A program made the position numbers and the translations under genes. Shown here in pieces: positions 9,600-20,300 of a DNA stretch of 64,000 nt. The notes under the pieces were generated by a model that worked only from the letters and a program-made list of their open reading frames with translations, had not been told where the DNA came from and made no database searches. Where the stretch lies: assembly GCA_964553715.1 (NCBI GenBank), contig CAZKKY010000001.1:68745-132744 (forward strand), read 5' to 3'. The stretch's first letter is position 1. Every line of letters starts with the position of its first letter. The DNA is from JAGOJE01 sp964553715 (GTDB taxonomy: Bacteria > Pseudomonadota > Alphaproteobacteria > Rickettsiales > Rickettsiaceae).

Positions 9600-9815
9600 G
9601 ATAATGAATGATAGAATGCTATAACACTACGAAATAAGAATAGCTTAAGGGATGATCAACCCAAGTAAAAGAACAAGAGGTAGACGATGAATTCCTCTAA
9701 TCAAAATCTTGTGCATCTGTATTACCATGGTTCAGGTTATTAAGAATAGAATTACCGTTGATAATTTTTATAAATAACAATATTATCTTCTAATAATAAA
9801 TACCAGGTATATCTC

Positions 9816-10580
9816 ATGCTAAATTACTATGGCACATATAGCCTTGCAAAAAAAGAAATAAGGCGTTTTCTAAAGGTTTATCATCAAACCATAATAGCCC
9901 CTGCAATATCTTCAATGATTTTTCTATGTGTATTCATGTTAGCATCTAGCGACCCTGATCAAATAATTGGAGGGGTAAAATTTATTAATTTCTTGGGATA
10001 TGGTCTTATTATAATGACTATAGTACAGAATTCTTTTTCAAATAGCCTATCGTCGCTTATAATGTCTAAAGTAATAGGTTACATAAATGACATTCTCATG
10101 CCACCATTTTCTGGTGTAGAAATAATCATAGCATATATTTGCGGATCTATTTTAAGAGGCATCACATGTGGCCTTGCTATTACCTTATGTTTAATTCCTT
10201 TTGTAGACTTTCATATAGCTCATCCAGGACTTCTAGTTTTTTTTACTATATCTTCTTCTACATTGATGGGACAAGTAGGTATATTATCAGGTATTGCATG
10301 TAATACTTTTGATGAAAGCGCAGCAATTACAAGTTATATTATAACACCATTATCTTTTCTATCAGGAACATTTTATTCTGTAGAAAAGCTACCTTTAATA
10401 TTACAACATATAAATATTTGTAATCCTTTCTTCTATATAATAGACGGATTTCGTTATAGCTTTACAAATCACTCAGATGGGAATGTTCAAGTCGGAATTA
10501 TCCTAATTTCTACGCTAAATATATTGATATTTTATGTCTTATGTAAGTTATTTGAGAAAGGATGGAAACTTAGATCATAA
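9816..10580 (+). CDS. ABC-2 type transporter permease
   Basis: Inner-membrane permease of an ABC-2 exporter (YadH/DrrB type). The 254-residue protein has about six predicted spans, an amphipathic N-terminus (LAKKEIRRFLKVYHQTIIAP) and the C-terminal ABC-2 signature region ITPLSFLSGTFYSVEKLP, followed by NPFFYIIDGFRY. No ABC ATPase gene lies next to it, so the partner must be encoded elsewhere. In related bacteria such permeases export polysaccharide, lipid or unknown substrates; the substrate here is unknown. It converges on typA, with a hairpin between them. Confidence 0.88.
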   Translation: MLNYYGTYSLAKKEIRRFLKVYHQTIIAPAISSMIFLCVFMLASSDPDQIIGGVKFINFLGYGLIIMTIVQNSFSNSLSSLIMSKVIGYINDILMPPFSGVEIIIAYICGSILRGITCGLAITLCLIPFVDFHIAHPGLLVFFTISSSTLMGQVGILSGIACNTFDESAAITSYIITPLSFLSGTFYSVEKLPLILQHINICNPFFYIIDGFRYSFTNHSDGNVQVGIILISTLNILIFYVLCKLFEKGWKLRS

Positions 10581-10592
10581 ATTCATCTTGAT

Positions 10593-10627
10593 GTAGTTGC
10601 TTATTGTATAAAAAATTAAGCAACTAC
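10593..10627. terminator. Hairpin between convergent permease and typA genes
   Basis: A perfect 11-bp inverted repeat (GTAGTTGCTTA / TAAGCAACTAC) with a 13-base AT-rich loop sits in the 59-bp gap between two converging genes. No long T tract follows on either side. It could act as a weak bidirectional terminator or as a 3'-end stabiliser for both transcripts. Confidence 0.55.
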
Positions 10628-10639
10628 AAAGCACACAAT

Positions 10640-12469
10640 CTAGTAGGATGATTCTCCTGACCTTTCGAATCTTTTTCTATCGTTTGGATCTAGATATCTT
10701 TTCCTAATACGTATAGATTTAGGTGTAACTTCAACAAGTTCATCAGACTCTATATATGCAATAGCCTGCTCTAATGTCATAATTACTGGCGGAATTACTA
10801 CAACCGCTTCGTCCTTACCAGAAGCACGCACATTTGATAGCTGCTTTGCTTTTAATGGATTTACCTCAAGATCGTTTTCTCTATTATGCTCTCCTATTAT
10901 CATACCCTGATACACCGGAGTGTCTGGAGTAATAAACATCTTTCCCCTCTCTTGCAAGTTCCAGAGAGCATAAGCAGCTGCCTTACCATCACTATTTGAA
11001 ATTAATACACCATTTCTACGACCTGGTATTTCTCCTCTAAATGGACCATAAGAATGGAAAGAGCGATTCATAATACCAGTGCCTCTAGTATCTGTAAGAA
11101 ACTGCCCATGATATCCTATAAGACCACGAGATGGACCGTGAAAAGTAACACGTGTTTTACCGCCGCCAGAAGGGCGCATATCTTGCATCTCACATTTACG
11201 AAGACTAAGTGATTCTACAACAACACCAACAAAATCATCATCCACATCAACTTGAATCTCTTCAATCGGCTCTAGCTGATTACCTGATTCATCTTTCATC
11301 ATCACTACTCTTGGACGACCTATAGAAATCTCAAAACCTTCTCTTCTCATAGTTTCAATAAAAACACCCAGCTGCAGCTCCCCTCTTCCAGCCACTTCAA
11401 ACGCCTCATTATCACTAGAACGAGTAACTTTGATAGCTACATTTCCTTCAGTTTCATGCATCAATCTATCACCAATAACACGTGATGTAAGCTTTGTACC
11501 CTCACGTCCTGCCATAGGGGAATCATTAACAGAAAATCTCATAACAAGGGTTGAAGGGTCAATAGGCCTTGAAGGCAAAGCTTCAGATATTTCAGGAGCA
11601 CACAATGTATCTGCAACGGATGCTTTGGTAATGCCAGCAAGAGCAATAATATCACCAGCTTCAGCTTCTTCTATAGGAACCCTTTCAAGACCACGGAATG
11701 CAAGTATTTTGCTAACTCTTGCATTTTCTAAAAATTCCCCATTACGATCTAATACCTTAATAGCTTGATTTACTTTAATAGTTCCACTATGTATGCGCCC
11801 TGTTAATATTCTGCCCAGATATGAGTTATATTCACGAGTAGTAACAAGCATAGAAAATGGCTTGCTTTTATCTGCAATAGGCGGAGATACATGGCTTAAA
11901 ATGATATCAAACAATGGTGATAAGTCTTTGCGTTCATCATTAAGATGCTTTACAGCCCAACCTGAACGACCCGATGCGTAAATAATAGGAAAATCTAGTT
12001 GCTCTTCTGTAGCATCAAGTGCCATAAAAAGTTCAAATACTTCATCTACAACTTCACTAGTCCTTTCATCAGCTCTATCAATTTTGTTTATTACAACAAT
12101 AGGCTTTAGGCCCAAAGAAATTGCTTTCGATAATACAAATTTTGTTTGTGGCATTGTTCCTTCTGAAGCATCTACTAGTAATACAACACCATCTACCATG
12201 CTAAGAATACGCTCTACTTCTCCACCAAAATCAGCGTGTCCTGGTGTATCTACGATATTAATACGTACGTCTCCTCGCATAATAGATGTGCATTTTGCAA
12301 GAATAGTAATTCCACGCTCACGCTCTTGGTCGTTAGAGTCCATAGCTCTTTCAGCAACAGATTGATTGTCTCTAAAAGTACCAGACTGTTTTAACATATT
12401 ATCTACTAGCGTGGTCTTACCATGATCCACGTGGGCTATAATTGCAATATTACGCAAATTTGACATCAA
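10640..12469 (-). CDS. typA: Translational GTPase TypA/BipA
   Basis: TypA (BipA) is a ribosome-binding GTPase related to EF-G that helps ribosome assembly and stress adaptation. The 609-residue product has G1 AHVDHGKTT (12-20), the switch region RGITILAK, G3 VDTPGHADFGGEVER and G4 NKIDRADER. The EF-G-like domains follow, including the TypA-specific C-terminal region (SFHSYGPFRGEIPGRRNG, MIIGEHNRENDLEVN). Full length; either of two adjacent Met codons could start it. It is monocistronic, with a 280-bp upstream gap shared with the divergent tRNA-Pro gene. Confidence 0.97.
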   Translation of the reverse strand: MMSNLRNIAIIAHVDHGKTTLVDNMLKQSGTFRDNQSVAERAMDSNDQERERGITILAKCTSIMRGDVRINIVDTPGHADFGGEVERILSMVDGVVLLVDASEGTMPQTKFVLSKAISLGLKPIVVINKIDRADERTSEVVDEVFELFMALDATEEQLDFPIIYASGRSGWAVKHLNDERKDLSPLFDIILSHVSPPIADKSKPFSMLVTTREYNSYLGRILTGRIHSGTIKVNQAIKVLDRNGEFLENARVSKILAFRGLERVPIEEAEAGDIIALAGITKASVADTLCAPEISEALPSRPIDPSTLVMRFSVNDSPMAGREGTKLTSRVIGDRLMHETEGNVAIKVTRSSDNEAFEVAGRGELQLGVFIETMRREGFEISIGRPRVVMMKDESGNQLEPIEEIQVDVDDDFVGVVVESLSLRKCEMQDMRPSGGGKTRVTFHGPSRGLIGYHGQFLTDTRGTGIMNRSFHSYGPFRGEIPGRRNGVLISNSDGKAAAYALWNLQERGKMFITPDTPVYQGMIIGEHNRENDLEVNPLKAKQLSNVRASGKDEAVVVIPPVIMTLEQAIAYIESDELVEVTPKSIRIRKRYLDPNDRKRFERSGESSY

Positions 12470-12677
12470 AAAAACTCTATGATAAATGATTTGAAAAAAT
12501 GCATTATATACGAAATTCTAAAAAGATGGTAAGGATTTTTTATTTTATTGGTATTACTACTAATTATAAACATAAGAGCTATGTCTAGAAACTTCTCTGT
12601 TCTAAATTAATATTACTTATAGTCTATATATACAGTGATCATCACTATAGTTGCTTTATGTTTTTTATAAAATTTTG

Positions 12678-12707
12678 TTGACTTAGATATGTACTTTAGG
12701 CTATAAG
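12678..12707 (+). promoter_or_regulatory. Sigma-70-like promoter of tRNA-Pro
   Basis: TTGACT (12678-12683) and TATAAG (12702-12707) are separated by 18 bases and lie about 43 bases before the tRNA-Pro gene. Each hexamer differs from the consensus at one position. No operator is visible. Confidence 0.65.
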
Positions 12708-12749
12708 ACATCTTGATGATGTTGCATTATATTTGCCATCATATTTATT

Positions 12750-12826
<77 letters not shown>

Positions 12827-12939
12827 TATTTCAAAATCTCAAAAATCCATCTTTGCTAATGATTATATTGTAAAGAATGGAATATGAACATAGCATTTAG
12901 CTACTAAATGCTGTTGATATAATTATACATCTAGTACTT

Positions 12940-13203
12940 ATGAATAAAGTTATAATATATACAAAATCCATCTGCCCATACTGCGTAAAAGCAAAAGCAT
13001 TACTTGATAGAAAAAACTGCAAATATCAAGAGATCAACATTGAAAATGATGAATCGTTAAGATCAGAAATGATGCTAAAATCCTCTGGACGTAAAACAGT
13101 ACCTCAGATTTTTATAGGTGATTATCATGTCGGTGGGTGTGATGATCTATATGAATTAGAGCAAAATAATAAGTTAGACAATCTTATTAGTAGATATATT
13201 TAA
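12940..13203 (+). CDS. grxC: Glutaredoxin 3 (GrxC)
   Basis: Small dithiol oxidoreductase that uses glutathione to reduce disulfides. The 87-residue chain has the thioredoxin fold with active site CPYC (C12-C15), the cis-Pro segment KTVPQIFIGDYHVGG and DDLYELE, the standard GrxC pattern. It is convergent with dapB and their stop codons overlap by four bases. It fits the other thiol/glutathione-linked genes in the window (GST-like protein, DsbA-like protein). Confidence 0.95.
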   Translation: MNKVIIYTKSICPYCVKAKALLDRKNCKYQEINIENDESLRSEMMLKSSGRKTVPQIFIGDYHVGGCDDLYELEQNNKLDNLISRYI

Positions 13204-13922
13204 TAATATACATCCCTTGTGGAATATAGCCCTGGCTTTTCTTGACTTGACATCCACAATGCGCATCTTATCGCCCCATTAGCATATATAGATCTATTTT
13301 CGGATTTGTGAGAGATTTCTATAGACTCGTTATTACCTATAAACATAATTCTATGCTCACCACTGATATTACCACCACGAATCGATGAAAAACCTATCGC
13401 AGATTGAGGCCTCTTACCATTCTGATGGTTCCACTGAATAAATTCTACGTTCCTAGCTTTGGCAATAGCATAACCTAAAGATAAAGCAGTACCTGAAGGA
13501 GCATCTTTTTTAGAAGAGTGATGAGAATCTATAATTTCTACATCATATGTAGAATCTAATGTTCGCGCAATTTCAGAAACAGTTTTTTCAATTAACGCTA
13601 CAAGAAAACTCATGTTAGCTGAGTATAAGATTGGAATATTTTTTGAAGCTGCCACTAAAGCATTATACTCAAGATTAGTAAAAGACGTAGTACCAACAAC
13701 AAGCTTCGTATTATACCGCAAAGCACATGGAAGTAAGGCCATTAATCCTTCAGGTGAAGAAAAATCTATTACAACATCAGAGTTTTTACATAAATCATCA
13801 ATGTCAGATCCTTCAGACCTTGCATATGAATAAGAAAGCACACACCCTTCATTATGTTCTATAGCATCTATAATTTCTCTACCCATCCTACCGTTAGAAC
13901 CATAAACGCCTATTTTGATCAT
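13200..13922 (-). CDS. dapB: 4-hydroxy-tetrahydrodipicolinate reductase
   Basis: DapB reduces the dihydrodipicolinate precursor in the diaminopimelate/lysine pathway, giving the cross-linking amino acid of peptidoglycan. The N-terminal nucleotide-binding motif is GVYGSNGRMGREI, and the catalytic/substrate block is DSHHSSKKDAPSGTALSLG, with the His-Lys pair and the SGT loop. At 240 residues it is slightly shorter than the usual 265-270 but has both domains. It sits three bases after a flavin-reductase-domain gene on the same strand. Its presence implies meso-DAP synthesis and agrees with a D,D-carboxypeptidase at 29 kb. Confidence 0.95.
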   Translation of the reverse strand: MIKIGVYGSNGRMGREIIDAIEHNEGCVLSYSYARSEGSDIDDLCKNSDVVIDFSSPEGLMALLPCALRYNTKLVVGTTSFTNLEYNALVAASKNIPILYSANMSFLVALIEKTVSEIARTLDSTYDVEIIDSHHSSKKDAPSGTALSLGYAIAKARNVEFIQWNHQNGKRPQSAIGFSSIRGGNISGEHRIMFIGNNESIEISHKSENRSIYANGAIRCALWMSSQEKPGLYSTRDVYY

Positions 13923-13925
13923 TTT

Positions 13926-14414
13926 TTATATTTTTTTGAGTTGATGATAATTTCTTTTATAATAAGATAATGGCATTTTTTCATTACGAATCAAAATATT
14001 TTCTACCAATCCAAGAATTATTTTATGATCACCACCATCATATTTAGAATATAAACTACATTCTATATTACAATTAGCAGGCTGTATCAATGGAGAATTA
14101 GAAAACTGCCCTAAACTATAGTTTGTATAATTAGCAAATTTATCCCTATTAATAGACGCAAAATGATTGGATACTTCCTTGCCTTCTTCAGCAAGAATAC
14201 TAATAGCAAATTTTTTACTCTCCATAATAGCTGGAAGAGTTTTAGAAAGAGAGTTAATACAAAATAATATTAAAGGAGGATTCAAAGATACAGAAGTAAG
14301 AGAAGTTGCTGTAAAACCGTATAATTTTCCAGATGAATCGGAGCATGTAATAACAGAAACACCAGATGGCAAATTACTCATTGCATCTTTAAAAAGATTT
14401 ACTGAAAGATTCAT
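13926..14414 (-). CDS. Flavin reductase-like domain protein
   Basis: A flavin reductase-like (FMN-binding split barrel) protein of 162 residues. These use NAD(P)H to supply reduced FMN/FAD to a partner monooxygenase. The family pattern is seen at the N-terminus: FKDAMSNLPSGVSVITC, GFTATSLTSVSLNPPLILFC and FAISILAEEGKEVSNHFA, with a later GGDHKIILGLV. No partner oxygenase gene is nearby. The gene overlaps the upstream binding-protein gene by one base and precedes dapB by three bases, so the three are probably cotranscribed. Physiological role unknown. Confidence 0.85.
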   Translation of the reverse strand: MNLSVNLFKDAMSNLPSGVSVITCSDSSGKLYGFTATSLTSVSLNPPLILFCINSLSKTLPAIMESKKFAISILAEEGKEVSNHFASINRDKFANYTNYSLGQFSNSPLIQPANCNIECSLYSKYDGGDHKIILGLVENILIRNEKMPLSYYKRNYHQLKKI

Positions 14415-15154
14415 TATTCACTCTTAATCCATTTCTGAATAATAATAGACATTTTATTTTCTTTCTGTAATTTTTCTATAGCATTATTAATAGGTATAAG
14501 AAGGTCAGACCCTTTAGGAAGAACTATGGCAAATTCAGATTTTAGTTCTGGAAGGTCAAAAAAAGATAATCCTTTGTTGTTTTTAATGAATTGTTCAACC
14601 TGCATCTTTTCTAGTACTACTGCATCAACCGAGCCAGATTTAAGTTCTTCTATTAAAACCAAATTATTTGATAAAGATCTAATCAATGTCCCTGGCATTC
14701 CATCAGCTAATTTTTTCGCCTCTATCTCCCATGTTGTACCTAGTTGAGCCCCTATAACTTTTCCTTGTAAGTCAGAAAATTTAGAGAAGTTATCATCAGC
14801 CCTAACAATCACTGCAAAACCAGATGAAGCATATATATTAGAAAAATCGAAATATTCTTCTCTCTCTGGAGTTTTTGAGACAGCCGAAATTACACAATCT
14901 AAACTAGAGCTATTAATAGCAGGAAAAAGAGCAGGAAAATCAATGTTTTTTATCACAAGCTTTTTACCCATAACATCAGCTATTGCTTCAATTACATCTA
15001 CATCAAGACCCACAATTTTTCCAGAGCTGATAAATTCATAGGGAGGGTTATCAGCTGATAACCCTACTACTAGAGTATTTTCTTCATTATTTTTTTCTCC
15101 ACAAGCAGTAAGAGTAACCAAAAAAATCAATATAGATAAAAAATATTTTTTCAT
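14414..15154 (-). CDS. Amino-acid ABC transporter substrate-binding lipoprotein
   Basis: Periplasmic solute-binding protein family 3, which captures polar amino acids for an ABC importer. The 246-residue product has a lipoprotein signal peptide with lipobox LTAC (C18). It then shows the family motifs VVGLSADNPPYEF, VGLDVDVIEAIADVMGKKL (signature of family 3), and GAQLGTTWEIEA. No permease or ATPase gene is adjacent, so either the importer is encoded elsewhere or the protein is orphaned. Ligand not predictable from motifs. It is the first gene of an apparent minus-strand unit with the flavin-reductase gene and dapB. Confidence 0.9.
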   Translation of the reverse strand: MKKYFLSILIFLVTLTACGEKNNEENTLVVGLSADNPPYEFISSGKIVGLDVDVIEAIADVMGKKLVIKNIDFPALFPAINSSSLDCVISAVSKTPEREEYFDFSNIYASSGFAVIVRADDNFSKFSDLQGKVIGAQLGTTWEIEAKKLADGMPGTLIRSLSNNLVLIEELKSGSVDAVVLEKMQVEQFIKNNKGLSFFDLPELKSEFAIVLPKGSDLLIPINNAIEKLQKENKMSIIIQKWIKSE

Positions 15155-15228
15155 TTTAACCTCTTACTTATCGCAAATAGAAAATAATAAACTAGATATC
15201 TTTCTAAGATATATAATTTAACCTGAGA

Positions 15229-16143
15229 TTAGTTCCCAGCTATTGCAGCAACTTCAGCAGCGAAGTCTTTTTCTTCTTGAACAATGCCTTCGCCAAGCTC
15301 AAAACGTACAAATGCCTTTAATACAATATTAGCATTCATAGATTTTCCAGCTTCATCTATTACATCTTTAATTTTGGTTTTACCATCAATAACAAAAATT
15401 TGTTCTAGCAAAACAGCTTCCTCATAAAATTTACGAATTCTACCATCTACCATTTTTTCTATTATGTTATCTGGCTTACCAGAAGCACGAGATTGCTCGA
15501 AGAAAATATCCCTCTCGCGAGCTATTAAAGCTTGATCTAAACTTTCAATATTAAGAGACTGGGGCCTTGTAGCAGCAATATGCATAGCTATTTGCTTACC
15601 AAGACTCATCAATTTGCTCTTATCACCTTCAGATTCTAGAGCGACAAGAACAGATATCTTTCCAAGACCATCTGCAATAGAGTTATGAATGTAAGATGCA
15701 ACAACACCATCTTTAACACTAATAGTTTCCATACGTCGCAAGCTTAGGTTTTCTCCTATAGTAGCAACATTCTCAAGAACTTCTTCTTCTACGGTGCGCC
15801 CAGAAGGCATTTTCATAGATTTTAAAGAATCCAGATCAGAAACTTTCACAGCAAGTTTAGAAATGCCTAAAACCATAGACTGAAACTGTTCATTCCTAGA
15901 AACAAAATCTGTCTCTGAATTAACCTCAACAACAGAACCAACGTTTGAGTCAACAAAAACGGCTGTCAACCCTTCAGCCGCAACACGTCCAGATTTTTTT
16001 GCAGCAGCAGACAAACCTTTCTTACGAAGCCAATCTATCGCATCCTCAAAATTACCATTAGTTTCTGTCAAAGCTTTTTTGCAGTCCATCATGCCAGAAC
16101 CGGTTTTTTCACGCAAATCTTTTACAAGTGCAGCAGTAATCAT
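15229..16143 (-). CDS. tsf: Elongation factor Ts
   Basis: EF-Ts recycles EF-Tu by nucleotide exchange. The N-terminal UBA-like module ([20 protein letters not shown]) and the signature [20 protein letters not shown] are clear. The core contains the [10 protein letters not shown] motif and the HIAATRP-type segment that contact EF-Tu. At 304 residues it is near the usual proteobacterial length. It is 47 bases downstream of rpsB, the near-universal order. Confidence 0.97.
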   Translation of the reverse strand: MITAALVKDLREKTGSGMMDCKKALTETNGNFEDAIDWLRKKGLSAAAKKSGRVAAEGLTAVFVDSNVGSVVEVNSETDFVSRNEQFQSMVLGISKLAVKVSDLDSLKSMKMPSGRTVEEEVLENVATIGENLSLRRMETISVKDGVVASYIHNSIADGLGKISVLVALESEGDKSKLMSLGKQIAMHIAATRPQSLNIESLDQALIARERDIFFEQSRASGKPDNIIEKMVDGRIRKFYEEAVLLEQIFVIDGKTKIKDVIDEAGKSMNANIVLKAFVRFELGEGIVQEEKDFAAEVAAIAGN

Positions 16144-16190
16144 AATTCATTCTCCATTAATCTTTACTAATCATAAGACTAGTTATTATC

Positions 16191-17105
16191 TTAGTTTTCA
16201 TTTGTTGTTTTTTGATTCTTAGAATCAGAACTTTTTTCTTTCTTTAGAGCTTCTTCAAAATCAGCTCCTTTATCCGCATTGCTATCTATATCAGAAGCTG
16301 CAGAAAGCTTTTTTGGAGCTTTAATTTTCTTTATAGAACTTTCAGAATCACCCTTTTCATTTAAAACAACTTCAGAAATAGCACCAAGATCAACACCAGA
16401 CGCAGCAAGAGATTCTTGAATCCCTAGCAAAGCAGCTTCCGCAAATAAATCTGTATATAATTTAATAGATCTTATAGCATCATCATTACCTGGGATAGGG
16501 AAAGTGATATCATCTGGATCAGAGTTACTATCAACAACAGCAACAATAGGAATGTTTAGTTTTTTTGCTTCTAAAATCGCTAGATGCTCTTTGTTAGTAT
16601 CTATTACTACAATCAAATCTGGCCTACCACCCATGGCTCTAATTCCAGAAAATGCGCGGAATAATTTATCTTTCTTTCTAGTAATTTCAAGCACTTCTTT
16701 TTTTGTGTAACTATCTACAAGCTCTTGATCAGATAGAATTTGTTCATATTCTTCAAGTTTTTTGATAGACCTAGAAACTGTTCCCCAATTTGTCAAACTA
16801 CCACCAAGCCATCTATGATTTATATAATACTGACCACATTTTTCAGCGCACTCCGCAACCAATTCACGAGCTTGAACTTTAGTTCCTACAAACAAGACTC
16901 GACCATTGTTTTTGACTGTTTGATATATCTCTTTCATAGCAACGCCAAGCAAAATAGACGTATATTCCAGATTCATGATGTGGATATCATCACGCACACC
17001 ATATATATATGGCGCCATTTTAGGATTCCATCTTGCAGCCTTATGGCCAAAATGAACACCAGCATCTAATAAAGAGCTAATGCTAACAGGAGAAAGTTTA
17101 GACAT
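16191..17105 (-). CDS. rpsB: 30S ribosomal protein S2
   Basis: S2 binds the neck of the small subunit. Family signatures are DAGVHFGHKAARWNPKM, VGTKVQARELV, NHRWLGGSLTNW and the nucleotide-like segment IPIVAVVDSNSDPDDITFPIPGN. The globular part ends near residue 230. A charged Ser/Lys/Asp-rich tail then extends the protein to 304 residues, longer than E. coli S2 (241); such acidic/basic tails occur in other alphaproteobacteria. The start is supported by AAGGA upstream. The gene is transcribed with tsf from a strong promoter at 17255-17283. Confidence 0.97.
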   Translation of the reverse strand: MSKLSPVSISSLLDAGVHFGHKAARWNPKMAPYIYGVRDDIHIMNLEYTSILLGVAMKEIYQTVKNNGRVLFVGTKVQARELVAECAEKCGQYYINHRWLGGSLTNWGTVSRSIKKLEEYEQILSDQELVDSYTKKEVLEITRKKDKLFRAFSGIRAMGGRPDLIVVIDTNKEHLAILEAKKLNIPIVAVVDSNSDPDDITFPIPGNDDAIRSIKLYTDLFAEAALLGIQESLAASGVDLGAISEVVLNEKGDSESSIKKIKAPKKLSAASDIDSNADKGADFEEALKKEKSSDSKNQKTTNEN

Positions 17106-17254
17106 AATTTTCCTTTTTATTTTTAGTTATACCTCCGCAGAACAAACCCATCAAAGATCTATAAAGTTTTATAAACCCTAACAGGACTAAGTATATATTC
17201 CACGTGCGAATTAGTTATAGCTAGCGTAGCTTATAAACTACAAAAGCTTGGTAA

Positions 17255-17283
17255 CTTGTAAATAATTTTTCTACTTTTGTCAA
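17255..17283 (-). promoter_or_regulatory. Sigma-70-like promoter of rpsB-tsf
   Basis: On the minus strand, a perfect -35 TTGACA (17278-17283) and a -10 TACAAG (17255-17260) are separated by 17 bases. The predicted transcript would have a leader of roughly 140 bases before rpsB. This is long enough for the S2-dependent autoregulation known for rpsB-tsf in other bacteria, but no known motif was recognised. A second SD-like GGAGG also occurs inside the leader. Confidence 0.7.
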
Positions 17284-17382
17284 TCAAAAACTGCCGAAAA
17301 CTATTAAGAATTGATCTTTGATATTATCATCAAATTGCCATTGCACATTACCCATCTACGATATAAAGCGCCTTGAGTAATA

Positions 17383-20300
17383 TTATAGTTGATTTTCTAA
17401 TGTTACTGTTTGCAATATTACGCTATCAACCCACAATATTTTTGCTTCAATATTATGATTTTTATATATTTTGCTAATAGCATCTTTATAAAATAATAAT
17501 TGCTTAATATAAGAAATAGGAAGCTTAGAATATTTATCATGATTTCCTGTTTTATAATCTAATATCACTATTTTATTATCATAAACTGCCATAAAATCTA
17601 TTCTACCTACCCGGATTTCACCATTAATATTTACTCCAATATTAACTTCAGTTTTTATCTCGGATTTTAGTAAATTTTTAAATTCTTCTAAATTTAAGAT
17701 TTTATCTATCCGATTACCTACAAACTCTTGCTGAGATTTTGACAAAAGGCCTAGCATAGGGTGATTTTTGGCTATCGAGTAATCTCTTGTTCTAACAATA
17801 TCTTCTATCACTTTGTGAAAAATAGTACCAAAAACCATGGCTTTACTACTATCAAGATCACTATTTTCTGATGATGATAAATTAGTAAATTTTTTGATGA
17901 TAGGATTTTGTAGTGGAATATTTGGTAAAACTGGAGCTAATATTTGTGGCAATAGGTTATTTTCATTATTTATATAAGTATTAGAGCTATGATTTTGATA
18001 TATCAGGACTTGCTCTGATAAAAAACTGTAATTTTCTACATCATATTCAAGCTGGCTCATAGCATTTTGCAGGATCTGATACCAATGACTATCATTGTTT
18101 TTTTGACTACTACGATAACATGCGATTACTAACCTATCTTCTGCTCTTGTCATTGCTACATAAAGCAGCCTTAAATATTCTTCATATTCTAATTTTTTAT
18201 TATATTCTTTACATTTATCAAGATAATGGCTTACTGACGATGAAGATGACGACCATAATGCAACGTCTCGCTCTGCCCAAACAATATTATTCATATTACG
18301 AGGCAATGTGATATTATCTGCGATTATAACTACCGGGGCCTGCAGACCTTTCGCTCCATGAATAGTCATAACTCGAATCTGTTTATTTTTTTCTACACTA
18401 CGTTTTATTTCCGTATTGCTTTGTTCAAACCAAATAATAAATTCTTGGAGGCTTTGACTGGTATCTTTAGCAAAAGTTGTAACTAAAGAAAGAAATTCAT
18501 TAATGATATCTGAAGATTCTTCGCCGCCATAAGATAAAAGCTTTTTTCTATATCCAAAAGTATTTAATATGATGTGAAAAAAATCTTGTAAAGAATATGC
18601 TAGATATAATTCACAAAATTGATCTAATACTAAAAATATATTATTCAAACCCATAGATTTAGTATTTTCTAATATAAATTTACTTTTATCGTAAAGAATG
18701 ATATCACGAATTTCATCGTCATTTAAGCAAAAGAATGGTGACTTTAAAAGGCTTGCTAGGTTAAGGTCATCAAATGGTTGCAGTACAAATTTTGCTATAG
18801 AAATTATATCTTTTGCCTCTATGCTAGAAGATAATATAATTCTATCCATACCAGATATTGCAAGACCAGTATTTTGTATTGCCCTTACCATATCAAGAGA
18901 GTTGATATCTCTCTTTCTAATTAGAATCATCACATCTTCTTCTGTTATCACCTTACCAGTAGATGGCAAAATAGTTTTAGAAGACATCAGATCTTTTATA
19001 TAAGATGCAATATTATTACCAAGCCTAGTTCCCAGGCTAAGACTTTCTGATGATGGTATAATAGGCCAGAATAAATCTTCTACTGAATTTTCTTCAAGCA
19101 CAGGCCATATTTCTACTCTACCACCATCTAAATTACGAAAACACTTAAGATGAGGATTAGCAGGAAAATTATGAGATATCGAGTTAGTTAATCTTTCAAA
19201 AGTTGCATCTACAAATTTTACTATAGCTGGAGCAGATCTATAACTTAACGCAAGATCTATTATTTCATATGGCTGAAGACTAAAATTCATTTGATTGTAT
19301 AAAAAGTCTTTCATTCCTTGAAAAGCTCTAAGATCTGCTCCTTGAAAACTGTAAATAGACTGTTTCTCATCCCCTACCACAAATATTGTTCTCTGCTTAT
19401 TATTATCGCTTCCTGAATAAAATTCTTGCATCAAAGAAGAAATAATAGTCCATTGCGCAGGGCTTGTATCTTGAGCTTCATCTATAAGAATATGATCTAT
19501 CCCACCATCTAACTTATAAAGAACCCACTCTTTAAACTCGCTATTATTTAGTAATTTATTCGAAAAATATATTAGATCGTCATAATCTAAATATCCATAT
19601 TTTGCTTTTTCAGAGTCATAACTTGTTATCAGTTTTGATGCTAGAACAAATAGATATTTACTATCTCTTATCAATCCAAAAGTCTTATTGATCTGATCGA
19701 ATTCTACTATCTTCTTTTGTACATTCTCTATAAAGCCTACAAAATCTGGCATTTCTTTTGCGCATTTAGAAGAAATTAATTTGACCCTTGGCTTATCTAA
19801 TTTTGTTAGAAATATTGACTTCAGAATAGAAAAATTTACCTTTTGTTCTAAGATGGGCTGGTTTAAATAATTTTTATATTGAAGTAAAAAATCATATTCA
19901 TCAGATTTTTTCCAGTATTCAGAATCATCTGCAGCGTATTCTTTTAGAGAGTTAATGAATTCTAGAAAATATTCATCCTGAGTTAAGGTAATATTCATAG
20001 ATTCCTTCAAAAAATTTTCATAACTTTTTGATTCAGAAAAATGATCTATCAACAACTTAAATTGAATTCTGGAATCTATAATTTTATTTTGTAAAACATT
20101 CAAAGAAGTCTCGTGAACATTAGTTTCAATAAAACTTAATGCTTCTTCTTCCTCAAGGTTTAATGGATTATCAAAAATAGTTTTGCTTACCTTTAATATA
20201 AGGTTTCTAGACCTAACTTCATCTATAACCTCAAAACCTGGAACGATAGAAGCCTCTAATGGAAAAAGCCTTAAAAGAGTTTGGCAAAATCCATGAATAG

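Noticed and set aside
9687..9743. 18-codon frame with an SD-like AGAGG (starts MNSSNQNLVHLYY) between xthA and the permease gene
   Set aside because: Too short, no homology cue and no conserved context. Kept only as a possible remnant.
12084..12365. 93-codon plus-strand frame
   Set aside because: Antisense shadow of typA, which is conserved over its full length.
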